From Ferruginibacter sp. (GTDB taxonomy: Bacteria > Bacteroidota > Bacteroidia > Chitinophagales > Chitinophagaceae), in contig JAEUVU010000004.1 of assembly GCA_016786725.1 (NCBI GenBank), positions 62,001-126,000 of the forward strand: a stretch of 64,000 nt of DNA, in the 5' to 3' direction. The translations under genes and the position numbers were made by a program. This document shows positions 17,366 through 26,944 of this stretch, in pieces. Positions within the stretch are counted from its first letter, which is position 1; each line of letters opens with the position of its first letter. The notes under the pieces were generated by a model, which was not told the origin of the DNA, did not search any database, and saw nothing but the letters and a program-made list of their open reading frames with translations.

Positions 17366-19297
17366 TTATTCTGCTTTTGGTTCTTCTGTACCAGCGGCTG
17401 CACTTGCATCGCTGTCCATCTTAGCTTTCAAATCAGCTAAAGCGCCGATATCACCCAAAGTTGATTTTTCAACTTTGCTCTGTAAGTTCTTTACAGCTTT
17501 TTTGGTTACTTCTGCCTCAGCTTTCTTTTCTTTGATCACAGCTTGCTTTTCTTCTTCAATCACTTGTTCCCAAAGACGTGCATGGCTCAACACAATACGC
17601 TTGTCGTTACGGTCAAATTCAATTACTAAGAATTTGGCTGTTTCTTCTACGCCTACAGTTTTACCGTCTTCTTTCGCCAGATGCCGGGCAGGAGCAAATC
17701 CTTCCAGTCCGTAAGGCAATTGAACAATAGCGCCTTTATCATCTTTCTTAACAACAGTTCCTTCGTGCTCGCTGCCTACCGGGAATGTAGATTCCAAAGA
17801 GTTCCATGGATCTTCTTCAATTTGTTTGTGGCCCAACTGAAGTTTGCGCCCTTCCTTATCAATATTCATGATGATAACTTCTATCTGGTTACCAACTTTT
17901 GTATATTCATTCGGGTTGTTGAAACGCTTTAACCAGCTCAGGTCGCTGATGTGGATCATACCACCGATACCGGTTGTTAATTCAACAAACACACCGTAAG
18001 GAGTAATGTTTTTAACAGTACCCATATGCTTGCTTCCTTCCGGAAATGAAACTTCGATATTGCTCCATGGATCTTCGGTCATTTGCTTGATAGACAAACT
18101 CATTTTACGGGTTTCTTTATCAAGGGTAACAACTTTTGCTTCGTACTCGTCGTTTAACTTAAAGAATTCTTTAGCGTTGATTGGCGTGTTAGCCCAGGTA
18201 ATTTCACTTACGTGTACCAAACCTTCAACACCTGGCATGATCTCAAGAAACGCACCGTAATCTTCGATATTAACTACTTTTCCTTTTACAATTTCACCTT
18301 CTTTCAGGTTTTCTGTAAGGGTATCCCATGGGTGAGGCGTTAATTGTTTTAAACCAAGGCTGATACGTTTTTTATCATCATCAAAATCCAATACAACCAC
18401 GTTCAGTTTCTGGTCCATCTTCAATACCTCTGTTGGGTGGTTTATACGACCCCATGAAATATCGGTGATGTATAATAAACCATCCAAGCCGCCAAGGTCG
18501 AGGAATGCACCAAAATCAGTGATGTTTTTGATGGTTCCTTCCAATACCTGCCCTTTTTCCAGTTTACCCATAATTTCGGCACGTTGTGCTTCAATATCGC
18601 TTTCGATAAGTGCTTTGTGAGATACAACAGCATTTTTGATTGCTTCATTAATCTTAACCACTTTAAACTCCATGGTTTTGTTTACAAACTGATCGTAATC
18701 AGTAACCGGTTTTACATCTATTTGAGAACCTGGTAAGAAGGTTTCCATACCAAATACATCAACGATCAAACCACCTTTGGTTTTGCTGGTAACCAAACCG
18801 GTAACAATTTCACCAGTGCGGTGTACTTCCACAATGCGTTCCCACGCACGGGTGGTACGGGCGCTTTTGCGGCTAAGGTGCAGGTTGCCTTCACGGTCTT
18901 CTTTTTCAACAACCATTACTTCAATAACGTCTCCCACTTTAACACCACCTGGTATGTCGCGGAATTCGTTCAAAGAAATAAGGCCATCGCTTTTAAAACC
19001 GATGTTAACAACAGCATCAGTTTTGGTTAATGATTCTACAGTTGCCTGTATCATTTCGCCATCAGCAATTTGTTTGAAGGTGTTGTCGTAAACCGTGTCG
19101 TACTTTGCTTTTTCTTCGGCGGTGTAACTGGTAACATTGCGTTTGTCAACACTCCAGTCAAAATCGTCGTGAGCAGTAGCAACAGTTTCTGCAACCGGTG
19201 CTTTAACTTCTACATCAACAACAGGCGCTTTAGCTTCTGCAACTGGTGCAGTTGTTTCTTCAACCGGTGTTGGTGTAGTTTCGTTTGTTTCTTCCAT
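17366..19297 (-). CDS. rpsA: 30S ribosomal protein S1
   Basis: 643 residues with six S1 RNA-binding repeats between about residues 75 and 590. Examples: GEMIQATVESL, GEIVTGLVTSK, GQVLEGTIKNITDFGAFLDL, GEIVKGKVVNIEDYGAFLEI, GSKHMGTVKNITPYGVFVEL and GSEHEGTVVKKDDKG. S1 recruits structured mRNAs to the 30S subunit. An acidic Ala/Pro/Thr-rich N-terminal extension of about 45 residues precedes the first repeat, and a Lys/Glu/Ala tail ends it. It has its own promoter and terminator, so it is a single-gene unit. Confidence 0.95.
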   Translation of the reverse strand: MEETNETTPTPVEETTAPVAEAKAPVVDVEVKAPVAETVATAHDDFDWSVDKRNVTSYTAEEKAKYDTVYDNTFKQIADGEMIQATVESLTKTDAVVNIGFKSDGLISLNEFRDIPGGVKVGDVIEVMVVEKEDREGNLHLSRKSARTTRAWERIVEVHRTGEIVTGLVTSKTKGGLIVDVFGMETFLPGSQIDVKPVTDYDQFVNKTMEFKVVKINEAIKNAVVSHKALIESDIEAQRAEIMGKLEKGQVLEGTIKNITDFGAFLDLGGLDGLLYITDISWGRINHPTEVLKMDQKLNVVVLDFDDDKKRISLGLKQLTPHPWDTLTENLKEGEIVKGKVVNIEDYGAFLEIMPGVEGLVHVSEITWANTPINAKEFFKLNDEYEAKVVTLDKETRKMSLSIKQMTEDPWSNIEVSFPEGSKHMGTVKNITPYGVFVELTTGIGGMIHISDLSWLKRFNNPNEYTKVGNQIEVIIMNIDKEGRKLQLGHKQIEEDPWNSLESTFPVGSEHEGTVVKKDDKGAIVQLPYGLEGFAPARHLAKEDGKTVGVEETAKFLVIEFDRNDKRIVLSHARLWEQVIEEEKQAVIKEKKAEAEVTKKAVKNLQSKVEKSTLGDIGALADLKAKMDSDASAAAGTEEPKAE

Positions 19298-19430
19298 CTT
19301 TATTTTTTACAGGTTTTGTTTGTTATCGCAGCAGCTTAACTTTTTCAGCCAAACCTCCTGTGCATCTGCGTTTAAAGTTTGATAATATCCCATTTTTCCC
19401 TTCGACAAGCTCCGGATAATTTTGGGAGTG

Positions 19431-19461
19431 CAAAGGTAGAGTAAATAAAGGGATTTGCAAG
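19431..19461 (-). promoter_or_regulatory. Bacteroidota-type promoter for rpsA
   Basis: Minus strand: CTTG, 19-nt spacer, TACCTTTG, matching the TTTG/TAnnTTTG consensus. It lies about 135 nt upstream of the rpsA start and implies a long leader. Confidence 0.75.
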
Positions 19462-19526
19462 CCTGGAAATGGCTATTTTTCGCTGTGGGAGCAGATTTGA
19501 GGGTTTTTTGTAATAAAACTTCAGTT

Positions 19527-20213
19527 TTACTGCAAAAATGACCTGATCTCAAAAGCCAAGCGATCAATATTTACCATTTCTATGGGATGAGAAGTGTTGG
19601 GCAAAATTGCTAATTGCGCCTTCGGTAGAGACTTATAAACGGCTACAGTTTCATCCAACGTAACCATTTTGTCCCTGTCTCCAAGCATAATTAAGGTAGG
19701 ATGTTGAATTTCAAGATAATCACCAGATTTCAACGGATTATCTTTTCCCATTTCGGTGAGCATTGCGGCAGTTTTTTCTAAAACCAGCTTCCAGTCGTTG
19801 GGAGCATGGCGTTTTTGTAATGCAGCAGCAAAATCAGGTAGCTTTTCTTCAATTTTGGCCGGGTTCAACATTTTTGTTTCGTTGGCAGCAATAGTTTCGT
19901 CCCAGTTAAATTTGGTTGCCAGGGTAATCATCTTTTTTACTTTTTGAGGATGATGTTTTGCCAAATACATGGCTACATATCCTCCCATGCTATACCCAAA
20001 AATGTGGATGCTTTCTATATTGTTTTTATCCAGAAATTGAGTTACTTCTGATGCAAAATGAGTGATGGAAAATTCTTTATCAGCAAGCGGCAAACCGCCA
20101 TGGCCGCTGAAATTGAGCCGGTAGACAGAGTATGAACTTTTCAATTCCTTCTCCAGCCGTGATAGCTGATCTGCAGCGCCTATAGCACCATGCAGTAATA
20201 AAATGGCTTGCAT
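19527..20213 (-). CDS. Alpha/beta hydrolase
   Basis: 228 residues from the ATG at 20213 (a TTG upstream at 20243 lies inside a terminator stem). Fold signs: LLHGAIG oxyanion region, nucleophile elbow GYSMGGYVA, IMLGDRDKMV with the acid Asp, and NTSHPIEM with the catalytic His. The triad is complete. It resembles MenH/BioH-like small esterases; the substrate cannot be told. The neighbours are rpsA downstream and a small secreted protein gene upstream. Confidence 0.85.
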   Translation of the reverse strand: MQAILLLHGAIGAADQLSRLEKELKSSYSVYRLNFSGHGGLPLADKEFSITHFASEVTQFLDKNNIESIHIFGYSMGGYVAMYLAKHHPQKVKKMITLATKFNWDETIAANETKMLNPAKIEEKLPDFAAALQKRHAPNDWKLVLEKTAAMLTEMGKDNPLKSGDYLEIQHPTLIMLGDRDKMVTLDETVAVYKSLPKAQLAILPNTSHPIEMVNIDRLAFEIRSFLQ

Positions 20214-20242
20214 ATTATTTATAAGGCTAAAATAAAAGCACA

Positions 20243-20278
20243 AAAAAAATCCCCCGGAATTTCGGAGGATTTTTTTAT
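20243..20278 (-). terminator. Terminator after small secreted protein gene
   Basis: Imperfect GC stem around CCCCCGGAATTTCGGAGG, followed by T8 on the minus strand. It also lies just upstream of the hydrolase gene. Confidence 0.75.
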
Positions 20279-20291
20279 ATAAAATTAAATA

Positions 20292-20687
20292 TTAATTGGC
20301 TCTCTTATCATTTTCGCCTGCAGCTTTAGCTTTTTCAGCCTTATCTGCTTTTACTTTCTCTTCATCAGAAAGAACTACTCCGGCAGCATTAACAGAAGTC
20401 TGGGCTTGTTGAGCCTGTTGTTGTTTAGCTTGCTCTTTAGCCTTTCCCCTGCTTACAGGAGCAGTTTGAACAGCTTGTTTATCAGCAGCTGTAGTAGTAG
20501 CAGCAGTAGCAGCAGTAGCAGGAGCTAGATCAGACTCGGCCACTACGGCGGCTTTTTGTGGAGTTGGGGCTGCAGCTGAAGAAGTGCTTGTAGAAGCCTC
20601 ATTTTTCTTAAACTTAGAACCAGTTTGTGCGTTAACTGCACCACAAACTCCTAACATGATTATTGAAGAAAGTAAGATTTTTTTCAT
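20292..20687 (-). CDS. Small secreted Ala/Gln/Lys-rich protein, unknown function
   Basis: 131 residues. A clear signal peptide (MKKILLSSIIMLGVCGAVNAQ) is followed by low-complexity sequence: Thr/Ala/Ser (about 30-75), Gln/Ala/Lys (about 85-100) and a Lys/Ala/Glu C-terminus. No domain is recognised and no Cys follows the signal, so it is probably a soluble periplasmic protein. The signal peptide, ATG and terminator support a real gene. Its composition suggests a disordered chain. Confidence 0.75.
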   Translation of the reverse strand: MKKILLSSIIMLGVCGAVNAQTGSKFKKNEASTSTSSAAAPTPQKAAVVAESDLAPATAATAATTTAADKQAVQTAPVSRGKAKEQAKQQQAQQAQTSVNAAGVVLSDEEKVKADKAEKAKAAGENDKRAN

Positions 20688-20909
20688 TGTGTTTGTTTTA
20701 GTTTTATAAATAAGTAATTAGTTTAAAATTTTGTTTTTAATACAGGGTTTATGTATTTACAACAGGATGTAAATATACTTTTTTTTACAAAAAAAACAAG
20801 AATCTTTATATTTTTTGCTCTTTTTTTAAAAGCGATCGCCCTGTATTGACTTCAATGCAAATATAATGATAAAAGGTACCTGCTTTTTACTATTTATCAA
20901 CATGGTTAT

Positions 20910-21566
20910 TTAAATCCCATTTAACAGTAATTCATTAAAATTGGTTAAGGTAGATATTTTCAGGTCGGCAGCCGCCCAGCCAGGCTTTTTACTATCGTGT
21001 AATGAAGGCACAACCACACACTTCATTTTAGCTGCTTTGGCTGCAACCATACCGTTGAAGGAGTCCTCAAAACATACACATGTTGAGGGCATAGCGTTTA
21101 ATTTTCCGGCACAAATTAAATATACCTCAGGGTGGGGTTTTCCGTAAGCCAACCCGGCAGCAGAAGAAATGGCCTGCAAATGGTTTTTTATACCAAGCAA
21201 TTCAACCACCAGGTCAATTAATTCAATGGGAGATGAACTGGCCAACCCGATCTTAAAATTACGCTCCCTGAAAAAATTAAAAATATATTCTACACCCGGC
21301 ATTGGTCTCCCTTTTTGCTGCACCAGCCTGATAACCTCATTAACAATGATTGTTTCAGCATTTGCAATATCTTTTTCCGGTAAGTTAAAATAGCTGAACC
21401 AATGCTCTAAAAACTCTTTTGTACGCAGCCCCGTTGTAGTAAGATATTCTTCTGCGGTTAATTGTTTTCCATACCTAAGGAACAGGGCTTCCGCAGCTTC
21501 TTTCCAAAGAGGTTCCGAATCGATGAGCAGGCCATCCATATCAAAAATTACTGTATTCAGTTGCAT
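20910..21566 (-). CDS. HAD-family phosphatase (HxpB/YniC-like)
   Basis: 218 residues. HAD motif I FDMDGLLIDSEPLW (nucleophile and acid Asp), cap domain in between, motif II ASSSP, the Lys in YGKPHPEVYL and motif IV FEDSFNG. The motif sequences are closest to the E. coli sugar-phosphatase HxpB/YniC, so the likely role is dephosphorylation of hexose phosphates such as 2-deoxyglucose-6-phosphate; a beta-phosphoglucomutase role is less likely. It is divergent from the acyltransferase gene. Confidence 0.9.
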   Translation of the reverse strand: MQLNTVIFDMDGLLIDSEPLWKEAAEALFLRYGKQLTAEEYLTTTGLRTKEFLEHWFSYFNLPEKDIANAETIIVNEVIRLVQQKGRPMPGVEYIFNFFRERNFKIGLASSSPIELIDLVVELLGIKNHLQAISSAAGLAYGKPHPEVYLICAGKLNAMPSTCVCFEDSFNGMVAAKAAKMKCVVVPSLHDSKKPGWAAADLKISTLTNFNELLLNGI

Positions 21567-21571
21567 GGCTG

Positions 21572-21604
21572 CAAATATAAGATGTGCTTAGGCTAACCGG
21601 CAAT
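21572..21604 (-). promoter_or_regulatory. Probable promoter of the HAD phosphatase gene
   Basis: Minus strand: ATTG, about 21 nt, TATATTTG, six nucleotides from the start codon. A good -7 box but a loose -33 box. Confidence 0.5.
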
Positions 21605-21677
21605 TAGTTTAATTTTATTTATTAATACCAGTTTGTATAAATTGCAGTTACGATAAAGGAATAAAAAAGATTGATAC

Positions 21678-22424
21678 ATGGGTAATTTGCTGAAGGCTTT
21701 TAAGGAATCGGGTTTTGTAAAAGGATTGGTCTATACAGTTATCGGTTCTATCTCTTATCCAAAGCTTGCCATGATGAATAAGCTGCAGATAAATGGTATG
21801 GAAAAGCTGCAGAAACTGCCAAAGAGTAATGTGCTGTTTGTAAGCAATCATCAGACTTATTTTGCTGAGGTCATTTGCTTTTTACACATTTTTTGTGCGG
21901 TAAGCTGGCGTAAGAAAAACAAATTAGGTATTCCCTGGTATTTATTGTGGCCTTATACAAGAGTGCAGTTTGTATCGGCCGAAGAAACAATGAAAAAAAA
22001 TTTCATGAGCAAGGTATTTGCTTTGGCCGGCTCAATAATGGTTAAGCGGGTTTGGGTAGAGGATGGCAAGGAAACAAGAAAAGGCCTTGATCCAAGCGAT
22101 ACCCGTAAAATAGAAAGGGCATTAAATAAGAACTGGGTGATCACTTTTCCGCAGGGAACTACCACGCCCTTTGTGCCGGGCCGCAAGGGCACTGCATTTA
22201 TAGTAAAGCATCACAAACCCATTGTGATACCTGTTGTTGTTAACGGCTTCAGCACTGCCTTTAATAAAAAAGGAATAAAAGTTATTAAGAAAGGAACCCG
22301 GCTCACCGTAACTTTTAAAGACCCGATGCAGATCAATTATGAAGACTCAACAGAAACCATTCTTGAACAGATAATGGATGCTATTGAACAAAGTGCCAGG
22401 TTTAAGCCGCAGCAACCTGTTTAA
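21678..22424 (+). CDS. 1-acyl-glycerol-3-phosphate acyltransferase-like protein (PlsC family)
   Basis: 248 residues. Acyltransferase motif I reads N57-H58-QTYFAE: the usual HX4D acid position (63) is Ala, and the acid is shifted by one as E64. Motif III is FPQGTTTPFVPGRKGTAFI, followed by IVIPVVVNG. PlsC enzymes make phosphatidic acid at the inner membrane. The shifted acid may be a lineage variant rather than loss of activity. Its stop overlaps that of the convergent thioesterase gene by 4 nt. Confidence 0.85.
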   Translation: MGNLLKAFKESGFVKGLVYTVIGSISYPKLAMMNKLQINGMEKLQKLPKSNVLFVSNHQTYFAEVICFLHIFCAVSWRKKNKLGIPWYLLWPYTRVQFVSAEETMKKNFMSKVFALAGSIMVKRVWVEDGKETRKGLDPSDTRKIERALNKNWVITFPQGTTTPFVPGRKGTAFIVKHHKPIVIPVVVNGFSTAFNKKGIKVIKKGTRLTVTFKDPMQINYEDSTETILEQIMDAIEQSARFKPQQPV

Positions 22425-22933
22425 TCTTTAACAAACAAAGATTTTAGTTCAGTGGCTTCTTCGGGTTTCATTTTTCCACCCAGTATCAGCCTTAATTGCC
22501 TTCTTCTTAAAGCGCCGTCAAACAGTTTTTGCTCTTCCTCTGTTTCCGGAACAAGTTCATTCACTTTCCTGGGTTTTCCGTTGGGATCAAGCGCTACAAA
22601 AGTGTAATAGGCTTCGTTGCTTTTATATTTATACTGCTGAATGGCATCTTCTCCCCAAACATTCAAATGCACTTCCATACTGCTGTTGAAAGAACGGGTT
22701 AAAGTAGCTTCAATATGCACCACATTACCCAGTTTGATGGGGTTTTCAAAAGATATATTATCAACTGAGGCAGTAACTACTGGTGCACCGCAATGTTTCA
22801 TAGCGGCCAGTGCAGCGGCAATATCCATCCAGTACATTAAGCGGCCGCCCATCAGGTTGCCGAAAGTATTGGTATCGTTTGGTAAAACCAGTTCTGTCAT
22901 CACCACCAGCGATTCACTTGCTTTCTTTTGCAT
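22421..22933 (-). CDS. Acyl-CoA thioesterase, hotdog fold
   Basis: 170 residues from the ATG at 22933 (an in-frame TTG at 22951 lies in the promoter region). Hotdog signature NTFGNLMGGRLMYWMDIAAALAA with the catalytic Asp, then VTASVDNISFENPI and VVHIEATLTR. It is closest to the BACH/YciA acyl-CoA hydrolases, which release free fatty acid and CoA. The C-terminus (RRRQLRLILGG onward) is a helical tail. It may act in fatty-acid turnover together with the neighbouring acyltransferase; that link is inferred. Confidence 0.9.
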   Translation of the reverse strand: MQKKASESLVVMTELVLPNDTNTFGNLMGGRLMYWMDIAAALAAMKHCGAPVVTASVDNISFENPIKLGNVVHIEATLTRSFNSSMEVHLNVWGEDAIQQYKYKSNEAYYTFVALDPNGKPRKVNELVPETEEEQKLFDGALRRRQLRLILGGKMKPEEATELKSLFVKD

Positions 22934-22948
22934 AAAAAAAAATTTTTG

Positions 22949-22978
22949 CAAAGATAAGCGGATTTAAAAGCGGGGAAA
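22949..22978 (-). promoter_or_regulatory. Probable promoter of the thioesterase gene
   Basis: TATCTTTG on the minus strand, with TTTC 18 nt further upstream; it would give a leader of only about 10 nt. Confidence 0.5.
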
Positions 22979-23075
22979 TGTCATCTGTTTATTTTTAAAA
23001 TCAGGATATTTGTCATGTTTAAATATTTGGCAGTTCGTCTTTGTTTTATGAATTTCGGGCAACGAATTGCAAACT

Positions 23076-24308
23076 ATGACCGGTCAATCAAAAATCTCCT
23101 TCGACAATACTGAATATGCATTTGCCTACAAAACAGATGCTGAGTTAAAACAGGCCAATTTTCTTTTTAGTATCATGGGTAAACCCTGGCTGGTTAATAT
23201 GGGGCTTAAAATAACTCCTGCTTTTATTAAATGGGGCATACCTTTTACAAAAACCATCATCCGCAAAACCATTTTTAAACAGTTTGTTGGCGGAGAAACA
23301 TTGGAAGAAACTGCAAGAGTTGCCGATAAATTAGAGCAATATAAAGTGCAGGTTATCCTTGATTATGGCGTGGAAGGAAAAGAAGGCGAAGCAAATTTTG
23401 ACCATGCCCGGGATGAATTTAAAAGAGTGATTGATTATGCAGCTACACAGGCAAATATTCCCTTCATGAGCATTAAGGTTACCGGGTTTGCACGTTTTTC
23501 TTTACTGGAAAAATTAGATGCTGTCATGCACGCTTTGCCTGGAACATTGATGAAGCGCTACCTCCAGGCAGTTGAATCTTTGAATGAAGAAGAAAAGGAA
23601 GAATGGCACAGGGTAAGATTACGTACACAGCAATTATGTGAGATTGCTGATAAAAAAAATGTTGGAATTTTAATTGATGCCGAAGAAACCTGGATACAGG
23701 ACCCGGTGGATGCACTCACCATTTTAATGATGGATGTTTTCAATAAAAAGAAAGCCGTAATTTATAATACGCTGCAATTATACCGTCACGACCGGTTGCA
23801 GTTTTTAAAAGATTCTTATGACGCTGCCGAGGAAAGGAATTTTATTCTGGGCGCTAAACTGGTACGTGGCGCATACATGGAAAAAGAAAGAAACCGTGCT
23901 GCAGAAATGAACTATCCTTCGCCCATACAACCCGACAAAGAAAGCTGCGATAATGATTACAATGCGGCAGTTGAATATTGTGTTGAGCATTTAGATAAAA
24001 TATCGCTGATAGTAGCATCACACAACGAATACAGTAATTTATATACCACACAGTTGCTTGATAAAAAAGGATTGCCGCACAATCATCCGCATGTTCATTT
24101 TTCTCAGTTATATGGCATGAGCGATAACATCACTTTCAATCTTGCCAAAGCCGGTTGCTCGGTAAGTAAGTACCTTCCTTTTGGCCCTATCAAAGATGTA
24201 ATTCCCTACCTCATGCGCCGGGCCCAGGAAAACAGTTCTGTATCCGGCCAAACCGGTCGTGAACTGGGCTTGATAAAAAAAGAACTTCAACGTAGAAAAA
24301 CTACATAG
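23076..24308 (+). CDS. Proline dehydrogenase
   Basis: 410 residues from the ATG at 23076. A PRODH barrel without the aldehyde-dehydrogenase half of PutA. Seen: ILDYGVEG, MSIKVTGFA, LIDAEETWIQ, AKLVRGAYMEKER (FAD site) and YLPFGPIKDVIPYLMRRAQEN at the C-terminus, with the conserved YLxRR-type substrate motif. It oxidises L-proline to pyrroline-5-carboxylate, passing electrons via FAD. The second enzyme of the pathway is not in this window. Confidence 0.93.
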   Translation: MTGQSKISFDNTEYAFAYKTDAELKQANFLFSIMGKPWLVNMGLKITPAFIKWGIPFTKTIIRKTIFKQFVGGETLEETARVADKLEQYKVQVILDYGVEGKEGEANFDHARDEFKRVIDYAATQANIPFMSIKVTGFARFSLLEKLDAVMHALPGTLMKRYLQAVESLNEEEKEEWHRVRLRTQQLCEIADKKNVGILIDAEETWIQDPVDALTILMMDVFNKKKAVIYNTLQLYRHDRLQFLKDSYDAAEERNFILGAKLVRGAYMEKERNRAAEMNYPSPIQPDKESCDNDYNAAVEYCVEHLDKISLIVASHNEYSNLYTTQLLDKKGLPHNHPHVHFSQLYGMSDNITFNLAKAGCSVSKYLPFGPIKDVIPYLMRRAQENSSVSGQTGRELGLIKKELQRRKTT

Positions 24309-24341
24309 TAATTTTACGATATTAAATTAAAAGGATAATTC

Positions 24342-24375
24342 GTTGATTATTTTTTATGATAATATTTTATCTTTG
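24342..24375 (+). promoter_or_regulatory. Probable promoter of the DUF5916 gene
   Basis: GTTG, 22-nt spacer, TATCTTTG, ending 10 nt before the ATG. The -7 box is exact and the spacing slightly long. Confidence 0.5.
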
Positions 24376-24385
24376 AATAATCTTG

Positions 24386-26860
24386 ATGTTGACCCGCCTT
24401 TTAATACCATCACTACTGTACCTTTTTCCCTTTGTTTTAAATGCACAGGTTAGAAGCATACCTGCTATTAAAATAAATACGCCCATAAAAATTGACGGCA
24501 GCCTTGAAGATGAAGCATGGAAGCCTATTGAACCCACCGGAGATTTTATAACCATCTCACCTGTGTTTGGAAAAATATCAACCCGTAATACCAAAGTAAA
24601 AATAGCTTACGATAACACCGCCATTTATATTGGCGCTTATATGTACGATCATCCATCAAACATACGCAAGCAGTTAACAGCCCGTGATATGCTTGACAGG
24701 CAGGACGTAGATATCTTCACGGTTGGGTTTGATACGTACCATGATAAACAGAACGGTTTTGTTTTCAAAGTTTCTCCTGCCAATGTTCAGGCCGATCTTA
24801 AAATTTCTCAAAGCGCAGGCGTGGTATATGATAATAGCTGGGATGCTGTTTGGGAAAGCAAAACGAGCATTAAAGGGGATGGCTGGGTTGCAGAAATAAA
24901 AATTCCTTTAAGTGCCATCAGGTTCTCAAAAAAAGAGCTGCAGGAGTGGGGTATCAATTTTGCACGCTTTACCCGTAAAGAAAATGAGAACAGTGTCTGG
25001 AATTCTATCAACCCAAATATTAGCGGGGAATTAAATCAATGGGGCGTGTGGACAGGAATTAATAAAATATCCCCACCAACAAGGTTGTCCTTTTTACCAT
25101 ATCTCTCCGGAGGGTTCAGGGTATCGCCAACTGCCAAGGGTAATGTAACAGAATTTTTAAAAAGCGGGGGTATGGATGTAAAATACGGCGTTAATGAAAG
25201 TTTTACACTGGATATGACCCTGATACCCGATTTTGCGCAGGTACAAAGCGATAATGTTTTACTGAACCTTTCTCCCTTTGAAATTAAGTTTGATGATTAC
25301 CGGCCTTTTTTTACAGAAGGGACAGAACTTTTTAATAAAGCAGGATTGTTTTATTCAAGAAGAATTGGCGCTGCACCCGCCCTTGCTGCAACAGTGCTGG
25401 AAAATTATGGTGATAAACCCGGGTATAAAATAAAAAAGAACCCCGGCATAACACGTTTGTACAATGCAACAAAATTTTCGGGCCGCACCAGGGGAAACCT
25501 GGGCATTGGTATTTTCAATGCTGTTTCGGCCCCGATGTATGCAAAGGTTACCAACCTTATGACCAATGTTGACAGCAGTATATTAACCGAACCACTTACT
25601 AATTATAATATTATTGTGCTTGATCAGGCACTAAAAAACAGGTCTTCTATAAGTTTTACCAATACCAATGTGCTGCGCAAGGGCAACAGCCGCAATGCCA
25701 ATGTAAGCAGTATTGATCTTTCGCTATTTGATAAAAAGAACAATCATAATTTTTCATTTTCCGGGCGTTACAGCAGCATCTGGGGTAAGCAGGAAAATAA
25801 AAACGGTTATACAATCACATCCGGCTTTGGCAAAGTAAGCGGCATAATCCAATACAGGGCTTCGCTTGCAATTGAAAGCGACAAGTATGACCCCAATGAC
25901 CTGGGTTTTTTATACAATAATAATTCTTTTGAGTACAGTGCTAATATTGGTTATATCATGAACAAGCCAACCCGTCACTTTCTCATTCATAATTACAGGT
26001 TCAGTTTTACAAACAGTTATTTATACAAGCCTTTTGCATGGTCGGGTTTTCAGATGAATGCAAGCGCTTTCTTTTTGTTCAAAAATTTTTGGGATGTAAC
26101 AGTAAGTTTTGAAAGCAGCCCAACCTGGAACAAAGATTATTTTCTTCACACAAATTATTACACCGGGTATTTTCTCAGGCGTACACCATATTATTACCTC
26201 GGCGTAAATGGCAGCAGCGACAGCCGTAAAAAACTGTATGTAAGCTGGAAACTTGGTGCCGCAGAATCTCCTTTGCCCAACGACCCGTATTGGGCCGGCA
26301 GCCTGAGCCTGCGTTACCGGTTCAGTGATAAATTTCAGATAAGCACAAGTATGGATATTACACAGGACAGAGGTAACTGGGGTGCTGTGAGGCTGTCAGA
26401 CGGCTCATTTATTTTAAATACAGACGGATCTCCGGTCATTTCACGCCGCAATGTTAAAACCAATACAGGCATTGTTAGCGGTCAATACAATTTTACTTCC
26501 AGAATGAATGTAAACTTCCGTCTTCGTCATTACTGGTCTTATTTGCACAATACCAACTTTTACAATTTAAAATCTGATGGTTACTGGCGTGATACAACTT
26601 TTTTAAACAACCATAATTTAAACTTCAACACATTTAATCTTGACATGTTTTTTACCTGGGATTTTTTACTGGGCAGCAGGCTTACCATTGCCTGGAAAAA
26701 TGCGTTGGGCAGTAATGTAGCCATTGATCCATATGACAACACTTCTTATTTCAAAAATTTCGGCAAGTCGGTTAACAATCCACACAGCAATGAGTTAACC
26801 GTTAAAATTGTTTATTTCCTAGATTATCTTAAACTGAAAAGGAAAACATACCGGTCTTAA
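24386..26860 (+). CDS. DUF5916 protein with CBM9-like domain, outer-membrane barrel
   Basis: 824 residues. Signal peptide (to about residue 21, FVLNAQ). An N-terminal CBM9-like domain (about 25-215) shows IKIDGSLEDEAWK, VKIAYDNTAIYIGAYMYD and WVAEIKIPLSAIRF, the typical pattern for Bacteroidota DUF5916 proteins. The remainder is rich in alternating aromatic/polar strands and ends KLKRKTYRS, consistent with a large beta-barrel. Family members are often near peptidase or transport genes, but substrate and function are unknown. It lies 77 nt downstream of proline dehydrogenase and likely has its own promoter. Confidence 0.85.
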   Translation: MLTRLLIPSLLYLFPFVLNAQVRSIPAIKINTPIKIDGSLEDEAWKPIEPTGDFITISPVFGKISTRNTKVKIAYDNTAIYIGAYMYDHPSNIRKQLTARDMLDRQDVDIFTVGFDTYHDKQNGFVFKVSPANVQADLKISQSAGVVYDNSWDAVWESKTSIKGDGWVAEIKIPLSAIRFSKKELQEWGINFARFTRKENENSVWNSINPNISGELNQWGVWTGINKISPPTRLSFLPYLSGGFRVSPTAKGNVTEFLKSGGMDVKYGVNESFTLDMTLIPDFAQVQSDNVLLNLSPFEIKFDDYRPFFTEGTELFNKAGLFYSRRIGAAPALAATVLENYGDKPGYKIKKNPGITRLYNATKFSGRTRGNLGIGIFNAVSAPMYAKVTNLMTNVDSSILTEPLTNYNIIVLDQALKNRSSISFTNTNVLRKGNSRNANVSSIDLSLFDKKNNHNFSFSGRYSSIWGKQENKNGYTITSGFGKVSGIIQYRASLAIESDKYDPNDLGFLYNNNSFEYSANIGYIMNKPTRHFLIHNYRFSFTNSYLYKPFAWSGFQMNASAFFLFKNFWDVTVSFESSPTWNKDYFLHTNYYTGYFLRRTPYYYLGVNGSSDSRKKLYVSWKLGAAESPLPNDPYWAGSLSLRYRFSDKFQISTSMDITQDRGNWGAVRLSDGSFILNTDGSPVISRRNVKTNTGIVSGQYNFTSRMNVNFRLRHYWSYLHNTNFYNLKSDGYWRDTTFLNNHNLNFNTFNLDMFFTWDFLLGSRLTIAWKNALGSNVAIDPYDNTSYFKNFGKSVNNPHSNELTVKIVYFLDYLKLKRKTYRS

Positions 26861-26944
26861 TAAGTTTAGAATTTATATTTTAAACTTTGTTAGATTTGTT
26901 TCCTCATCTGCCAATCTTTTTTTATTTTGTAAAAAACAACTCTT

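Noticed and set aside
20832..20839. GCGATCGC octamer (HIP1-like palindrome)
   Set aside because: A single copy in a non-cyanobacterial context; expected by chance.
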